Below are positions 7,921 to 14,644 of a stretch of 31,042 nucleotides of DNA, piece after piece (within the stretch, counting starts at the first letter, position 1; each line of letters opens with the position of its first letter). Source of the DNA: an uncultured Methylobacillus sp. (lineage in GTDB: Bacteria; Pseudomonadota; Gammaproteobacteria; Burkholderiales; Methylophilaceae); NCBI GenBank assembly GCA_946478965.1, contig CAMLDQ010000022.1, positions 1 through 31,042 on the forward strand. The letters are read 5' to 3'. Below the pieces are notes generated by a model. The model made no database searches and had not been told where the DNA came from. It worked only from the letters and a program-made list of their open reading frames with translations. Both the position numbers and the translations under genes were made by a program.

Positions 7921-9261
7921 ATGGACAAGAAGCTTAGCCGAAGGGAATTCATCAAGGTGGGCGGCGCGAGTACCTTGCTGGCCGCGGCACAACCGGCATT
8001 GAGCGCGGTACAGGAAAATCCGGCGGCATTTTATGTAGGCGCAGGCGGCAAGGCGGGGTTGCCGAAAGCCAAGGGGCCGCGTCTGGTTATCGTCGGGGCG
8101 GGAACATCGGGCTTGACTATCGCCAAGTATGCGAAGCAGGCTTATCCGCAATTTGACGTGGTGTTGGTCGAAAAACGGGATATGTATTCTTCCTGTTTTT
8201 CGAGCAATCTGCTGTATTCCGACATCATCGATCTGGAATTTCTCGCCAATCACAGTTTTCTCGATGCGGCGCGCAATGGCGACTATATTTTCTTCAATGC
8301 GACCTGCACGGGGCTCGATCGTGCCGGCCGCAAGCTCATCACCAGTGCAGGCGAAATCGACTACGACTATCTCGTGCTGGCGCCGGGAATCGACTACGAC
8401 TACAGTCGCGTAGGGGTTTCGGATACGGAAATGGAGGCCCTGCTGCGCCGCGACTACCCGCCCGGCTGGATCATGCCGACAGAGCACGTAACGATCCGGA
8501 ACAAGGTGCGTGCCTTCAAGGGGGGCGTGTTCATCCAGACCGTACCGAGCGGCAATTATCGCTGCCTGCCATCGCCTTACGAGCGTGCCTGCATGATGGC
8601 TGCATATTTCAAAAGTCACCGCATCAAGGGCAAGGTGCTCCTGCTCGATTACAATCCGGATATCGCGATCAAAGCCGAGGGCTTCCACGCGGCCTTCGAT
8701 GAGTTGTATCGCGACTACATCCAGTATGTCCCCTCCGTCGTGATCAAGGGCGTCGATGCCGCCCATCGGCAGATCATCACGGAATTCGATACCTATCAGT
8801 TCGATGATGCCGCGATCTACCCTGGAGTGCGGGCGTCACGCCTGATCGAGCAGTTCGGTCTGGTGCATCCGAAAAGCACGCAAAAAGAAGCCTACATCGA
8901 TCCGTTCAAATACCATCTCATCGGCGACGAGCGCGTCTACGTTACCGGGGACTCCCGCCCGATGGGCTATTCCAAGAGTGCAAATACCGCCAATACTGAG
9001 GGCAAATATGTTGCGAAAGTGCTGGCCGCCCATGTGCAAGGAAAGACAATCCCATGGGAAAGCCCGCGCACGCTCTGCTTCTCGATGGTGAATGCCGATC
9101 CGATGGAAGCAATCAGCGTCAATGCCGACTACACCTACCTTCCGGAGAAAGAGGCCTTCGTGTTTTCTAAAGATACTGTCGTGGACAACCGGCGTGACCA
9201 GGCCAAAGGCGCGGCGACCCTGGGGTGGGCGCAGGGTATTTACAAAGACATCTTCGCTTAG
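7921..9261 (+). CDS. Tat-exported FccB-like flavoprotein (sulfide dehydrogenase flavin subunit family)
   Basis: FAD-dependent oxidoreductase of 446 residues related to the flavin subunit of flavocytochrome c sulfide dehydrogenase, which oxidises sulfide in the periplasm. The N-terminus is a twin-arginine signal (SRREFIKVGG, then a hydrophobic stretch to about residue 29), so it is exported folded with FAD. The dinucleotide fold is RLVIVGAGTSGLTIAKYAKQ (residues 54-73), followed by an acidic end at VVLVEKRD. Cys215 in NYRCLPSPYER and Cys386 in TLCFSMVNADP match, from memory, the two redox-active cysteines of FccB. A VTGDSRP FAD contact and a C-terminal FCSD-type domain ending WAQGIYKDIFA are present. 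ATG 7921 has GGGGAG five bases upstream. No cytochrome c subunit gene is adjacent, so the electron acceptor is unclear and a substrate other than sulfide is possible. Confidence 0.82.
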   Translation: MDKKLSRREFIKVGGASTLLAAAQPALSAVQENPAAFYVGAGGKAGLPKAKGPRLVIVGAGTSGLTIAKYAKQAYPQFDVVLVEKRDMYSSCFSSNLLYSDIIDLEFLANHSFLDAARNGDYIFFNATCTGLDRAGRKLITSAGEIDYDYLVLAPGIDYDYSRVGVSDTEMEALLRRDYPPGWIMPTEHVTIRNKVRAFKGGVFIQTVPSGNYRCLPSPYERACMMAAYFKSHRIKGKVLLLDYNPDIAIKAEGFHAAFDELYRDYIQYVPSVVIKGVDAAHRQIITEFDTYQFDDAAIYPGVRASRLIEQFGLVHPKSTQKEAYIDPFKYHLIGDERVYVTGDSRPMGYSKSANTANTEGKYVAKVLAAHVQGKTIPWESPRTLCFSMVNADPMEAISVNADYTYLPEKEAFVFSKDTVVDNRRDQAKGAATLGWAQGIYKDIFA

Positions 9262-9303
9262 TTCTGAAACAACCTATCAACCTTGATAGGTTGTTTCAGA
9301 ACT
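9260..9303. repeat. 44-bp near-perfect palindrome over the flavoprotein stop codon
   Basis: AGTTCTGAAACAACCTATCA plus one A (9260-9280) is the exact reverse complement of 9283-9303, leaving only CC at the centre. The left arm begins inside the stop codon. As RNA it is a 21-bp perfect hairpin with minimal loop; no T-run follows on either strand. It may act as a terminator or 3'-end stabiliser, or as a dyad for a DNA-binding protein. Confidence 0.8.
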
Positions 9304-9376
9304 CTACACTCAATACGATGCAGTAAAACAATATAACAATCAGAACAAAACAACATGCCTCAACCTTGTTCACCTC

Positions 9377-9404
9377 ATCTTACGGGCGCACGCGTCCGTA
9401 AGAT
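9377..9404 (+). terminator. Hairpin before the ankyrin gene, weak terminator candidate
   Basis: ATCTTACGG (9377-9385) pairs with CCGTAAGAT (9396-9404) around a 10-base loop and is followed by the moderately T-rich ATTTGTT. It lies about 115 bp after the flavoprotein stop and 21 bp before the next start codon. It could equally be a leader hairpin of the ankyrin gene. Confidence 0.4.
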
Positions 9405-9425
9405 ATTTGTTCGAGTGCGTCGCCA

Positions 9426-9764
9426 ATGGCGCCAGTGCTGACGGCCTATGAACTGGCAGAATTGCAGGCTGCGTTCGCGGGCCTGCTGAACCACGAATCC
9501 GATAATCCTTTCACTCCCATCGATCCACTTACATACCGAGCCTCCGACGGCGATACCTGCCTGCATCTTGCGGCGCATCGTGGCAACATCCGTGCGGTCG
9601 AACTGCTCATCAAGGCCGGCCTGGATATCAACCAGCCGGGAGACATGGGGTATACCCCTCTCCACTATGCGTCCACGCCGGAAGTGATCGCGTTCTTGCT
9701 GCTTCACGGCGCATCGCCAAGTATCCGGAACGAGCTCGGCAATCTCCCTTTGACCAGGGCCTGA
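9426..9764 (+). CDS. Small ankyrin-repeat protein
   Basis: A 112-residue protein built almost entirely of ankyrin repeats. The clearest units are DGDTCLHLAAHRGNIRAVEL (about residues 41-60), followed by LIKAGLDIN, and then MGYTPLHYA with EVIAFLLLHGASPSIRNELG. The TPLH and LL..GA signatures are standard. No signal peptide or membrane segment is visible, so it is probably cytoplasmic and works by binding another protein. The ATG at 9426 has only a weak GAGTG upstream. It lies between the exported flavoprotein and the NnrS-like gene on the same strand; in proteobacteria small ankyrin proteins often accompany redox enzymes such as catalase, but any link to its neighbours here is a guess. Short length with clean repeats makes it a real gene in my view. 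Confidence 0.75.
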   Translation: MAPVLTAYELAELQAAFAGLLNHESDNPFTPIDPLTYRASDGDTCLHLAAHRGNIRAVELLIKAGLDINQPGDMGYTPLHYASTPEVIAFLLLHGASPSIRNELGNLPLTRA

Positions 9765-9900
9765 TCTTGCGGGCTTCTTCCAGGCAGCCGCCACTCTTGG
9801 TTCGGCAGTATTAGCCATTCCCTTCTTATTGCGCGAAAATGCAAGGCTGCAACGCCCGCATTGCTTCGGACAGCAGCATGCTAATGATTTGGAGAATCTC

Positions 9901-11121
9901 TTGAAGTACGATACCTGGCGAATATTAACCTCGGCTCCGCACCGCGTATTTTTCCTGGGTGGCGTATTGCAATCGGTGCTGGTGATGATGTGGTGGCTGG
10001 CTGATCTTGCCGGGCGATTCGGCGGATTCTATCCGCCCATTGCCTGGAATGTAATACCGCCCGATGCGCATGCATTCCTGATGTTGTACGGGTTCTTTCC
10101 TTTCCTTATCTTTGGGTTCCTGATGACGACTTACCCGCGCTGGATGAATGGCGAGGAAGTCGGCCGGCAGTTTTATGTTCCGGGATTTCTATTGCTGGGG
10201 TGTGGTTTCCTGATGTTTTATGCCGGTCTGCTGTGGATGACAGCCATGTGGCTTTCGGCTTTGCTGGTGCTTGCTGGGTGGGGAGTATCGCTTGCGGGAT
10301 TGTTGCGCGTGTACCTGCGCGCCAAGCATCCAGATAAACGCCACGCCCGCATTACCAGCATTGTGCTCGTGCTTGGCTGGCTGCTGGCGGCGGGCTGGTA
10401 TCTGGGAGAGTTTGCCAGCTACGCCCTGCCTGTGATGTTGGCGAAAAGCGGCGGGATATGGGTGTTCCTGTTACCGGTGTTTTTTGCGGTCAGCCACCGC
10501 ATGATTCCCTTTTTTTCGGCGAATATCATTCCGGAGTACCGTATTGTGCGTCCGAATTGGGCGCTGGCGCTGATACCGATAGGCGGGTTGCTGCATGCCG
10601 TGCTGGAAGTGGCCGGCTTGCTAGCCTGGACGTGGCCGGTCGATCTGGCGATGGCCTTGGCATGTTTGTATCTTTCTTGGGCCTGGCGGTTGCGCGCCAG
10701 TTTCACACAGCCGCTGCTCGCCATGCTGCATATCGGATTTGCATGGCTGGGTGTGGCCCTGTTGCTTTTCGGGCTGCAAAGTCTTGCTGCGTGCGCCGGG
10801 GAACTGATACTGGGCAAGGCGCCGCTGCATGCGCTTGCGATCGGCTATTTTGGTTCGATGGTGATCGGCATGCTGACACGGGTTACCCTGGGCCACTCCG
10901 GACGGAAACTGGCCGCGGATCGGCTCGCATGGGGAGTATTCCTGCTGTTCCAGGGAGCGGTCGTGTTGCGTGTGGCGGCTGATTTCCCGGGATTGGCATT
11001 CGCTGTGCGCGGGCCTCTATATCTGGGGGCGGCAACGATCTGGCTGGGATGTTTCGTGGCTCTGGCCAGCCGCTTCCTGCCGATCTACCTGACCCCGCGC
11101 GCGGACGGTAATCCCGGCTAG
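9901..11121 (+). CDS. nnrS: NnrS-family multi-helix membrane protein
   Basis: Inner-membrane protein of about 406 residues with roughly twelve hydrophobic segments, matching NnrS, a haem- and copper-binding protein that protects against nitric oxide stress. The C-terminal signature is strong: APLHALAIGYFGSMVIGM followed by LTRVTLGHSGRKL. The first helical hairpin carries PPDAHAFLMLYGFFPFLIFG and TYPRWMNGE, where family members as I recall them have an AHEM-type motif; here only one histidine remains. I place the start at TTG 9901 because GGAG lies six bases upstream (9891-9894) and the peptide then begins close to helix 1. An in-frame TTG at 9829 would add 24 residues of unlikely sequence. 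The stop lies one base from the convergent glutathione peroxidase stop. No NsrR or FNR site was recognised upstream. Confidence 0.83.
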   Translation: MKYDTWRILTSAPHRVFFLGGVLQSVLVMMWWLADLAGRFGGFYPPIAWNVIPPDAHAFLMLYGFFPFLIFGFLMTTYPRWMNGEEVGRQFYVPGFLLLGCGFLMFYAGLLWMTAMWLSALLVLAGWGVSLAGLLRVYLRAKHPDKRHARITSIVLVLGWLLAAGWYLGEFASYALPVMLAKSGGIWVFLLPVFFAVSHRMIPFFSANIIPEYRIVRPNWALALIPIGGLLHAVLEVAGLLAWTWPVDLAMALACLYLSWAWRLRASFTQPLLAMLHIGFAWLGVALLLFGLQSLAACAGELILGKAPLHALAIGYFGSMVIGMLTRVTLGHSGRKLAADRLAWGVFLLFQGAVVLRVAADFPGLAFAVRGPLYLGAATIWLGCFVALASRFLPIYLTPRADGNPG

Positions 11122-11122
11122 T

Positions 11123-11620
11123 CTAGCTTGCCAGCAACCGCTCGATTGCCGTGATCAGCGCTGGATCGTCCGGAGCCGTCATGCTGGAAAAACTGAGTGC
11201 CTGGGTTCCGGAACGATCGATCAGGTACTTGTGGAAGTTCCATTTCGGCCAATCGCCGGTCAGTTGCCCGAGCATGGTATAAAAAGGGTTGGCCTGGCCC
11301 TCGGTGACGGTGGTTTTGCCGAACATCGGGAAGTCCAGATGGTAAAAACCGGTGCAGAATTCAGCAATCTGCTGCTCGCTGCCGGGCTCCTGCGCACCGA
11401 ATTCGTTGCAGGGAAAACCAAGGACCATCAGCCCATCCTCTTTGTACTCGGAATAAAGTTTCTGCAGCCCGGCATAGTGCGGCGTTAGCCCGCAATAGCT
11501 GGCGGTATTGACGACCAGCAACACCTTGCCGGCATATGCGCCGAGCGATTGCAACTGACCGGTATGCAAGCGTGGGAAGCTGTGCCGCAACAGCGGCGGT
11601 ACGGAGCTGGTATCCCTCAT
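11123..11620 (-). CDS. Glutathione peroxidase family (thioredoxin-dependent type likely)
   Basis: A 165-residue thiol peroxidase that reduces hydrogen peroxide or organic hydroperoxides. The catalytic tetrad is visible: Cys43 (NTASYCGLTPHYAGL), Gln77 (FPCNEFGAQEPG), Trp127 and Asn128 (WPKWNFHKYLIDR). It has cysteine, not selenocysteine. A further Cys89 in EFCTGFYHLDFPMF sits where resolving cysteines occur in thioredoxin-using members, so thioredoxin may be the reductant. The start at 11620 has AAGGGA upstream at good spacing. The frame stays open further upstream to 11959, but that extension overlaps the divergent gene and is not family-like. The second motif has Glu (CNEFG) where Gln is most common. 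No signal peptide is visible, so it is cytoplasmic. Confidence 0.9.
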   Translation of the reverse strand: MRDTSSVPPLLRHSFPRLHTGQLQSLGAYAGKVLLVVNTASYCGLTPHYAGLQKLYSEYKEDGLMVLGFPCNEFGAQEPGSEQQIAEFCTGFYHLDFPMFGKTTVTEGQANPFYTMLGQLTGDWPKWNFHKYLIDRSGTQALSFSSMTAPDDPALITAIERLLAS

Positions 11621-11652
11621 GGATTTCCCTTCTGGAAAGTGGTGTGCCCTTA

Positions 11653-11680
11653 TTGAATTATTGCAAAAGAGGCCTATCAT
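11653..11680 (+). promoter_or_regulatory. Predicted sigma-70-type promoter of the host-attachment-family gene
   Basis: TTGAAT (11653-11658), a 16-bp spacer and TATCAT (11675-11680) make a good -35/-10 pair. Transcription would start near 11687, leaving a leader of about 94 nt before ATG 11781. The sequence AGAGG CCTATC ATG here also makes an alternative in-frame translation start at 11679 possible, but the downstream signal is much stronger. Confidence 0.5.
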
Positions 11681-11688
11681 GAAAACAA

Positions 11689-11708
11689 GTGCGCGGCGAG
11701 CCGCGCAC
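11689..11708 (+). repeat. 20-bp palindrome at the predicted mRNA 5' end
   Basis: GTGCGCGGC (11689-11697) and GCCGCGCAC (11700-11708) are exact reverse complements around GA. It would start two bases after the predicted transcription start, as a very stable 5'-terminal hairpin, or be an operator at +1. Confidence 0.65.
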
Positions 11709-11780
11709 GGTTCAACCGTAATTCCCAAGGACATTCTGCACTCGTACACTTCTTTCGCAACCACTCTCGGAGGAGATTCC

Positions 11781-12275
11781 ATGATGAATACCATCGTCGT
11801 CGTCGCCAACGGTTCCCGTGCACGTTTCTTCAGCCTGCAGCCGGCAGAAACCCCCGCCTTTGAATCGAGCCCGCGTATGGTCGAGCATGGAGGGTTGGTC
11901 AATCCCGAACAGGAGGCCGCCGGCAAGGATTTGTGGTCGGACAACAAGAGCGGGCGCAACCGAAGTAGCGGCGGCGGCGGGGCGCACGGATACGATGATC
12001 ACCGCGATCAGCACCGCGCGGAATATGAGCGTCGTTTTGTACAGTCAGTGGCCGGAGAAGCCGCCAGCCTCGCGCGCAGCCATGGCGCCATGCGCATGGT
12101 GGTGACGGCGGATAACCGCATGCTGGGCCTGTTGCGTGGCGAACTGCATCGCGCCAACGGTTTCGACCTGAAGGAAGTTCCCAAGGACTACAGCAAGCTT
12201 TCGGTGCAGGAACTGCACGAACAGCTGGCTGCGCTCAAGCTGGTGCCCGCGCGGCGCCGGCCCGGCGCGCTATGA
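11781..12275 (+). CDS. Host attachment protein family (Host_attach, baeRF-related)
   Basis: A 164-residue protein of the family named after an Agrobacterium factor required for attachment to host cells; structurally these resemble the bacterial/archaeal release-factor-like (baeRF) fold, and the true biochemical role is not settled. The characteristic start NTIVVVANGSRARFFSLQ, the centre SVAGEAASLARSHGAMRMVV and the end GFDLKEVPKDYSKLSVQELH fit the family. A Gly/Ser-rich low-complexity loop occupies about residues 60-75. ATG 11781 is preceded by GGAGGAG with five bases of spacing, an excellent signal. It is divergent from the peroxidase gene and followed 16 bp later by pcm. In many free-living bacteria this gene sits among stress genes, so host contact should not be assumed. 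Confidence 0.8.
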   Translation: MMNTIVVVANGSRARFFSLQPAETPAFESSPRMVEHGGLVNPEQEAAGKDLWSDNKSGRNRSSGGGGAHGYDDHRDQHRAEYERRFVQSVAGEAASLARSHGAMRMVVTADNRMLGLLRGELHRANGFDLKEVPKDYSKLSVQELHEQLAALKLVPARRRPGAL

Positions 12276-12291
12276 CGTTCATCTTACGGCG

Positions 12292-12993
12292 ATGATTCCC
12301 TTGAGCAAAAGCGGAATGGAAGATGTCGCTTTTGCTGCGCAACGGCATGACATGGTGAATGAAGTCGCCGCCGTTGCGCGGGAAACCGGAATGGATTTCG
12401 CCGATGCGCATCCGATTTCGGGACGTGTGCTGGACGCGATGATGCGTGTCCCACGCCATGTTTTCATTCCCGCGATCGAGCGGGAGCTCGCCTACGAAAA
12501 CCGTCCCTTGCCGATAGGCTTCGGACAGACCATTTCCCAACCCTATATCGTGGCCTTCATGACAGACTTGCTGATGCTTTCCTCAGGCGACCGCGTTCTG
12601 GAGGTCGGTACCGGCTGTGGGTATCAGACCGCGGTATTGGCCGAGCTCGGGTGCGATGTCTATTCCGTCGAGATCGTGGAGCCGCTCGCGGCGCAGGCCG
12701 CCCGAACGCTATCCGAGCTGGGCTATGCAAAAACGGTTCACACGCGATGCGGGGACGGCTATCAGGGATGGGAGGAATACGCGCCCTACGATGCCATTAT
12801 CGTCACGGCCGGTTGCAACCATGTGCCGTCGCCGCTGCTGGCTCAGCTCAAACCGGGCGGGCGCATGGTGCTCCCGGTCGGTGAAGCATATGCTGGGCAA
12901 GAGCTGCGCCTGATCGAAACCGATGCCGACGGCCATGCACACCAGCACGATGTCCTGCCGGTGCGGTTCGTGCCGTTGACCGGCGGGCATTGA
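12292..12993 (+). CDS. pcm: Protein-L-isoaspartate O-methyltransferase
   Basis: SAM-dependent methyltransferase of 233 residues that repairs isoaspartyl residues arising in aged proteins. The N-terminal helix segment includes RVLDAMMRVPRHVFIP (residues 45-60), then FGQTISQPYIVAFMTDLL, SAM-binding motif I VLEVGTGCGYQTAVLAE (102-118), the acidic motif VYSVEIVEPL, and PYDAIIVTAGCNHVP followed by LKPGGRMVLPVG. All family landmarks are in order. The ATG at 12292 has only a poor ribosome binding site; ATG 12316 with AAGCGGA upstream is a credible alternative start. It probably shares a transcript with the preceding gene (16-bp gap) and ends 10 bp from the convergent radical SAM gene. Confidence 0.9.
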   Translation: MIPLSKSGMEDVAFAAQRHDMVNEVAAVARETGMDFADAHPISGRVLDAMMRVPRHVFIPAIERELAYENRPLPIGFGQTISQPYIVAFMTDLLMLSSGDRVLEVGTGCGYQTAVLAELGCDVYSVEIVEPLAAQAARTLSELGYAKTVHTRCGDGYQGWEEYAPYDAIIVTAGCNHVPSPLLAQLKPGGRMVLPVGEAYAGQELRLIETDADGHAHQHDVLPVRFVPLTGGH

Positions 12994-13003
12994 CGTCGGC
13001 AGT

Positions 13004-14095
13004 TCAGGCGGCAATGCTGACAGGAATTCGCCGCCTGCCGAACTGTCCGGCGAATCTCTCGAAACGTCCGGCAATCGCCGTGCCGCAGCGCTCGCAACAG
13101 CCAGCGTCGGTCAAGGCATAGTGATCGATGTGGTACCAATCGCGTACGATAAGCGGATGCCGGCAATGCGGGCAGAACGTGGTACCGCCTTCCGGATCAT
13201 GCACATTGCCGGTGTAGACATATTGCAGCCCTGCCGAGACGGCGATAGCGCGCGCCCTGGATAGGGTTTCCGGTGGAGTCGGCAGCCGGTCGGTCATTTT
13301 GTAATCGGGGTGGAATGCGGTGAAATGCAACGGCACATCGGTGCCGATTTCACGTGCCAGCCACTCGCTCAGTTGGCCGATCTCGCTATCCGAATCATTG
13401 CAGCCCGGGATCAGCAGCGTCGTGATCTCGAACCATACATCGGTCTCGTGCTTCAAGTAATGGAGCGTATCCAGCACCGGTTGCAGGTGGGCGCCGGTCA
13501 GCTTGAAATAGAAATCTTCGGTGAAGGCTTTCAAGTCGACATTGGCGGCATCCATCTTCGCGTAGAAATCGCGCCGCGGTTGCGCGTGCATATAGCCTGC
13601 GGTGACAGCGACGGCCTGGATCCCGGCCGCATGGCAGGCATCCGCCACATCCATGGCGTATTCGGCGAAAATGACCGGATCGTTATAGGTAAATGCCACG
13701 CTTTTACAGCCGTGGCGCTGTGCCGCGCGGGCGATGGCTTCCGGTTTCGCCTGATCCGCCAGGCGGTCGAAATCGCGCGATTTGGAGATATCCCAGTTCT
13801 GACAGAACTTGCAGGCCAGGTTGCAGCCTGCCGTGCCGAAGGACAGGATGCTGGAGCCGGGATAGAAGTGATTGAGCGGCTTTTTTTCGACGGGATCGAG
13901 ACAGAACCCGGAGGAGCGCCCGTAGGTGGTCAAGACCATTTCATCCCCCAGCCGCCCCCTGACAAAGCACGCCCCGCGCTGACCTTCGTGCAGTTTGCAG
14001 TCGCGCGGGCAGAGGTCGCATTGGATCCTGCCGTCATCGAGCTTGTGCCAATAACGGGCCGGATAGCGTTCAGCCAGGGTGATTGGGGTATCCAT
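13004..14095 (-). CDS. amrS: AmmeMemoRadiSam system radical SAM enzyme
   Basis: Radical SAM protein of 363 residues. The [4Fe-4S] cluster motif is CNLACKFCQNW, with Cys91, Cys95 and Cys98 as ligands. An N-terminal cysteine cluster (C26, C29, C33, C43 in CDLCPRDCKLHEGQRGAC) and a C-terminal zinc-ribbon-like part (CPHC about 308-311, CCERC about 333-337) flank the barrel. These features and the Memo and AMMECR1 genes directly upstream identify the AmmeMemoRadiSam enzyme. The group resembles pyruvate-formate-lyase-activating enzymes in sequence, and its exact reaction is not firmly known to me. The ATG abuts the AMMECR1 stop codon with no gap, so translation is coupled. It is the last gene of the operon. 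Confidence 0.92.
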   Translation of the reverse strand: MDTPITLAERYPARYWHKLDDGRIQCDLCPRDCKLHEGQRGACFVRGRLGDEMVLTTYGRSSGFCLDPVEKKPLNHFYPGSSILSFGTAGCNLACKFCQNWDISKSRDFDRLADQAKPEAIARAAQRHGCKSVAFTYNDPVIFAEYAMDVADACHAAGIQAVAVTAGYMHAQPRRDFYAKMDAANVDLKAFTEDFYFKLTGAHLQPVLDTLHYLKHETDVWFEITTLLIPGCNDSDSEIGQLSEWLAREIGTDVPLHFTAFHPDYKMTDRLPTPPETLSRARAIAVSAGLQYVYTGNVHDPEGGTTFCPHCRHPLIVRDWYHIDHYALTDAGCCERCGTAIAGRFERFAGQFGRRRIPVSIAA

Positions 14096-14644
14096 TTACT
14101 CTTTCCACTTCGTCACGGTGTAACGCGCAAGCTTAATGCCTTCTTCCCAGAATTGGGCCGGCAGGCCTGCCTTCACCTTCAGGTGCGCCATGAAGTCTTC
14201 TGCCCGGGGTAATTGCTCCCACACCTGCGGCAAGAAGGTGGAGCGATGCAGGCGGTAATCCAGAATGATGCCGTCCACGCCCGGCCGGAGTTGCGCGAGA
14301 GCGTCCGCCTCGTCGGTAAACAGGAGGGGTTGCGGCGCGGACAGTAGCGACACCTCGACGCGAATCTGATCGAATTCATCCATGGCCAACGGCTCGAAGC
14401 GCGGGTCGCGGAACGCGGCCGCGACCGCGTTGGCACGCACATCGTCGCGCAACGGGCGGTGTGCCAGCAGGCTGCCGATACAGCCGCGGAGTTGCCGCGC
14501 CTGCGTCAGGGTCACGAAGGTGGCGCCCGATTGCTGCAGCCATGGCTGATCTTCATCATGCGCAGGCACGGGCAGGTCGAAGCGTTCGGCAATCGCGGTG
14601 CGCGCCAGCTTCAGCAGGATGAGGCCATGTTCGTTATCGTTCAT
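14096..14644 (-). CDS. amrA: AMMECR1-domain protein of the AmmeMemoRadiSam system
   Basis: A 182-residue AMMECR1 protein, named after a human X-linked gene; the conserved LRGCIGSLLAHRPL lies near residues 54-67, with FRDPRFEPLAMDEF and VEVSLLSAPQPL following and WEQLPRAEDFMAHLKVKAGL near the end. The start at 14644 is fixed by GAGGAGGAG upstream, inside the end of the Memo gene; the frame is open further upstream but there it only shadows that gene. It overlaps Memo by 11 bases and its stop codon is immediately followed by the radical SAM ATG. The family fold is known and a nucleic-acid or modification role has been suggested, but no reaction is established. No signal peptide. Confidence 0.93.
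   Translation of the reverse strand: MNDNEHGLILLKLARTAIAERFDLPVPAHDEDQPWLQQSGATFVTLTQARQLRGCIGSLLAHRPLRDDVRANAVAAAFRDPRFEPLAMDEFDQIRVEVSLLSAPQPLLFTDEADALAQLRPGVDGIILDYRLHRSTFLPQVWEQLPRAEDFMAHLKVKAGLPAQFWEEGIKLARYTVTKWKE

Noticed and set aside
7879..8766. 295-codon open frame opposite the flavoprotein gene
   Set aside because: The plus-strand frame has a Tat signal, FAD motif and ribosome binding site; the opposite frame has none.
9270..9292. FNR-like ATCAA/TTGAT dyad in the flavoprotein 3' region
   Set aside because: The half-sites are in the reverse order and spacing to TTGAT-N4-ATCAA, and they are simply the centre of the 44-bp palindrome.
11621..11959. N-terminal extension of the glutathione peroxidase frame
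   Set aside because: It overlaps the well-supported divergent gene, is not family-like, and a good ribosome binding site precedes the internal ATG at 11620.
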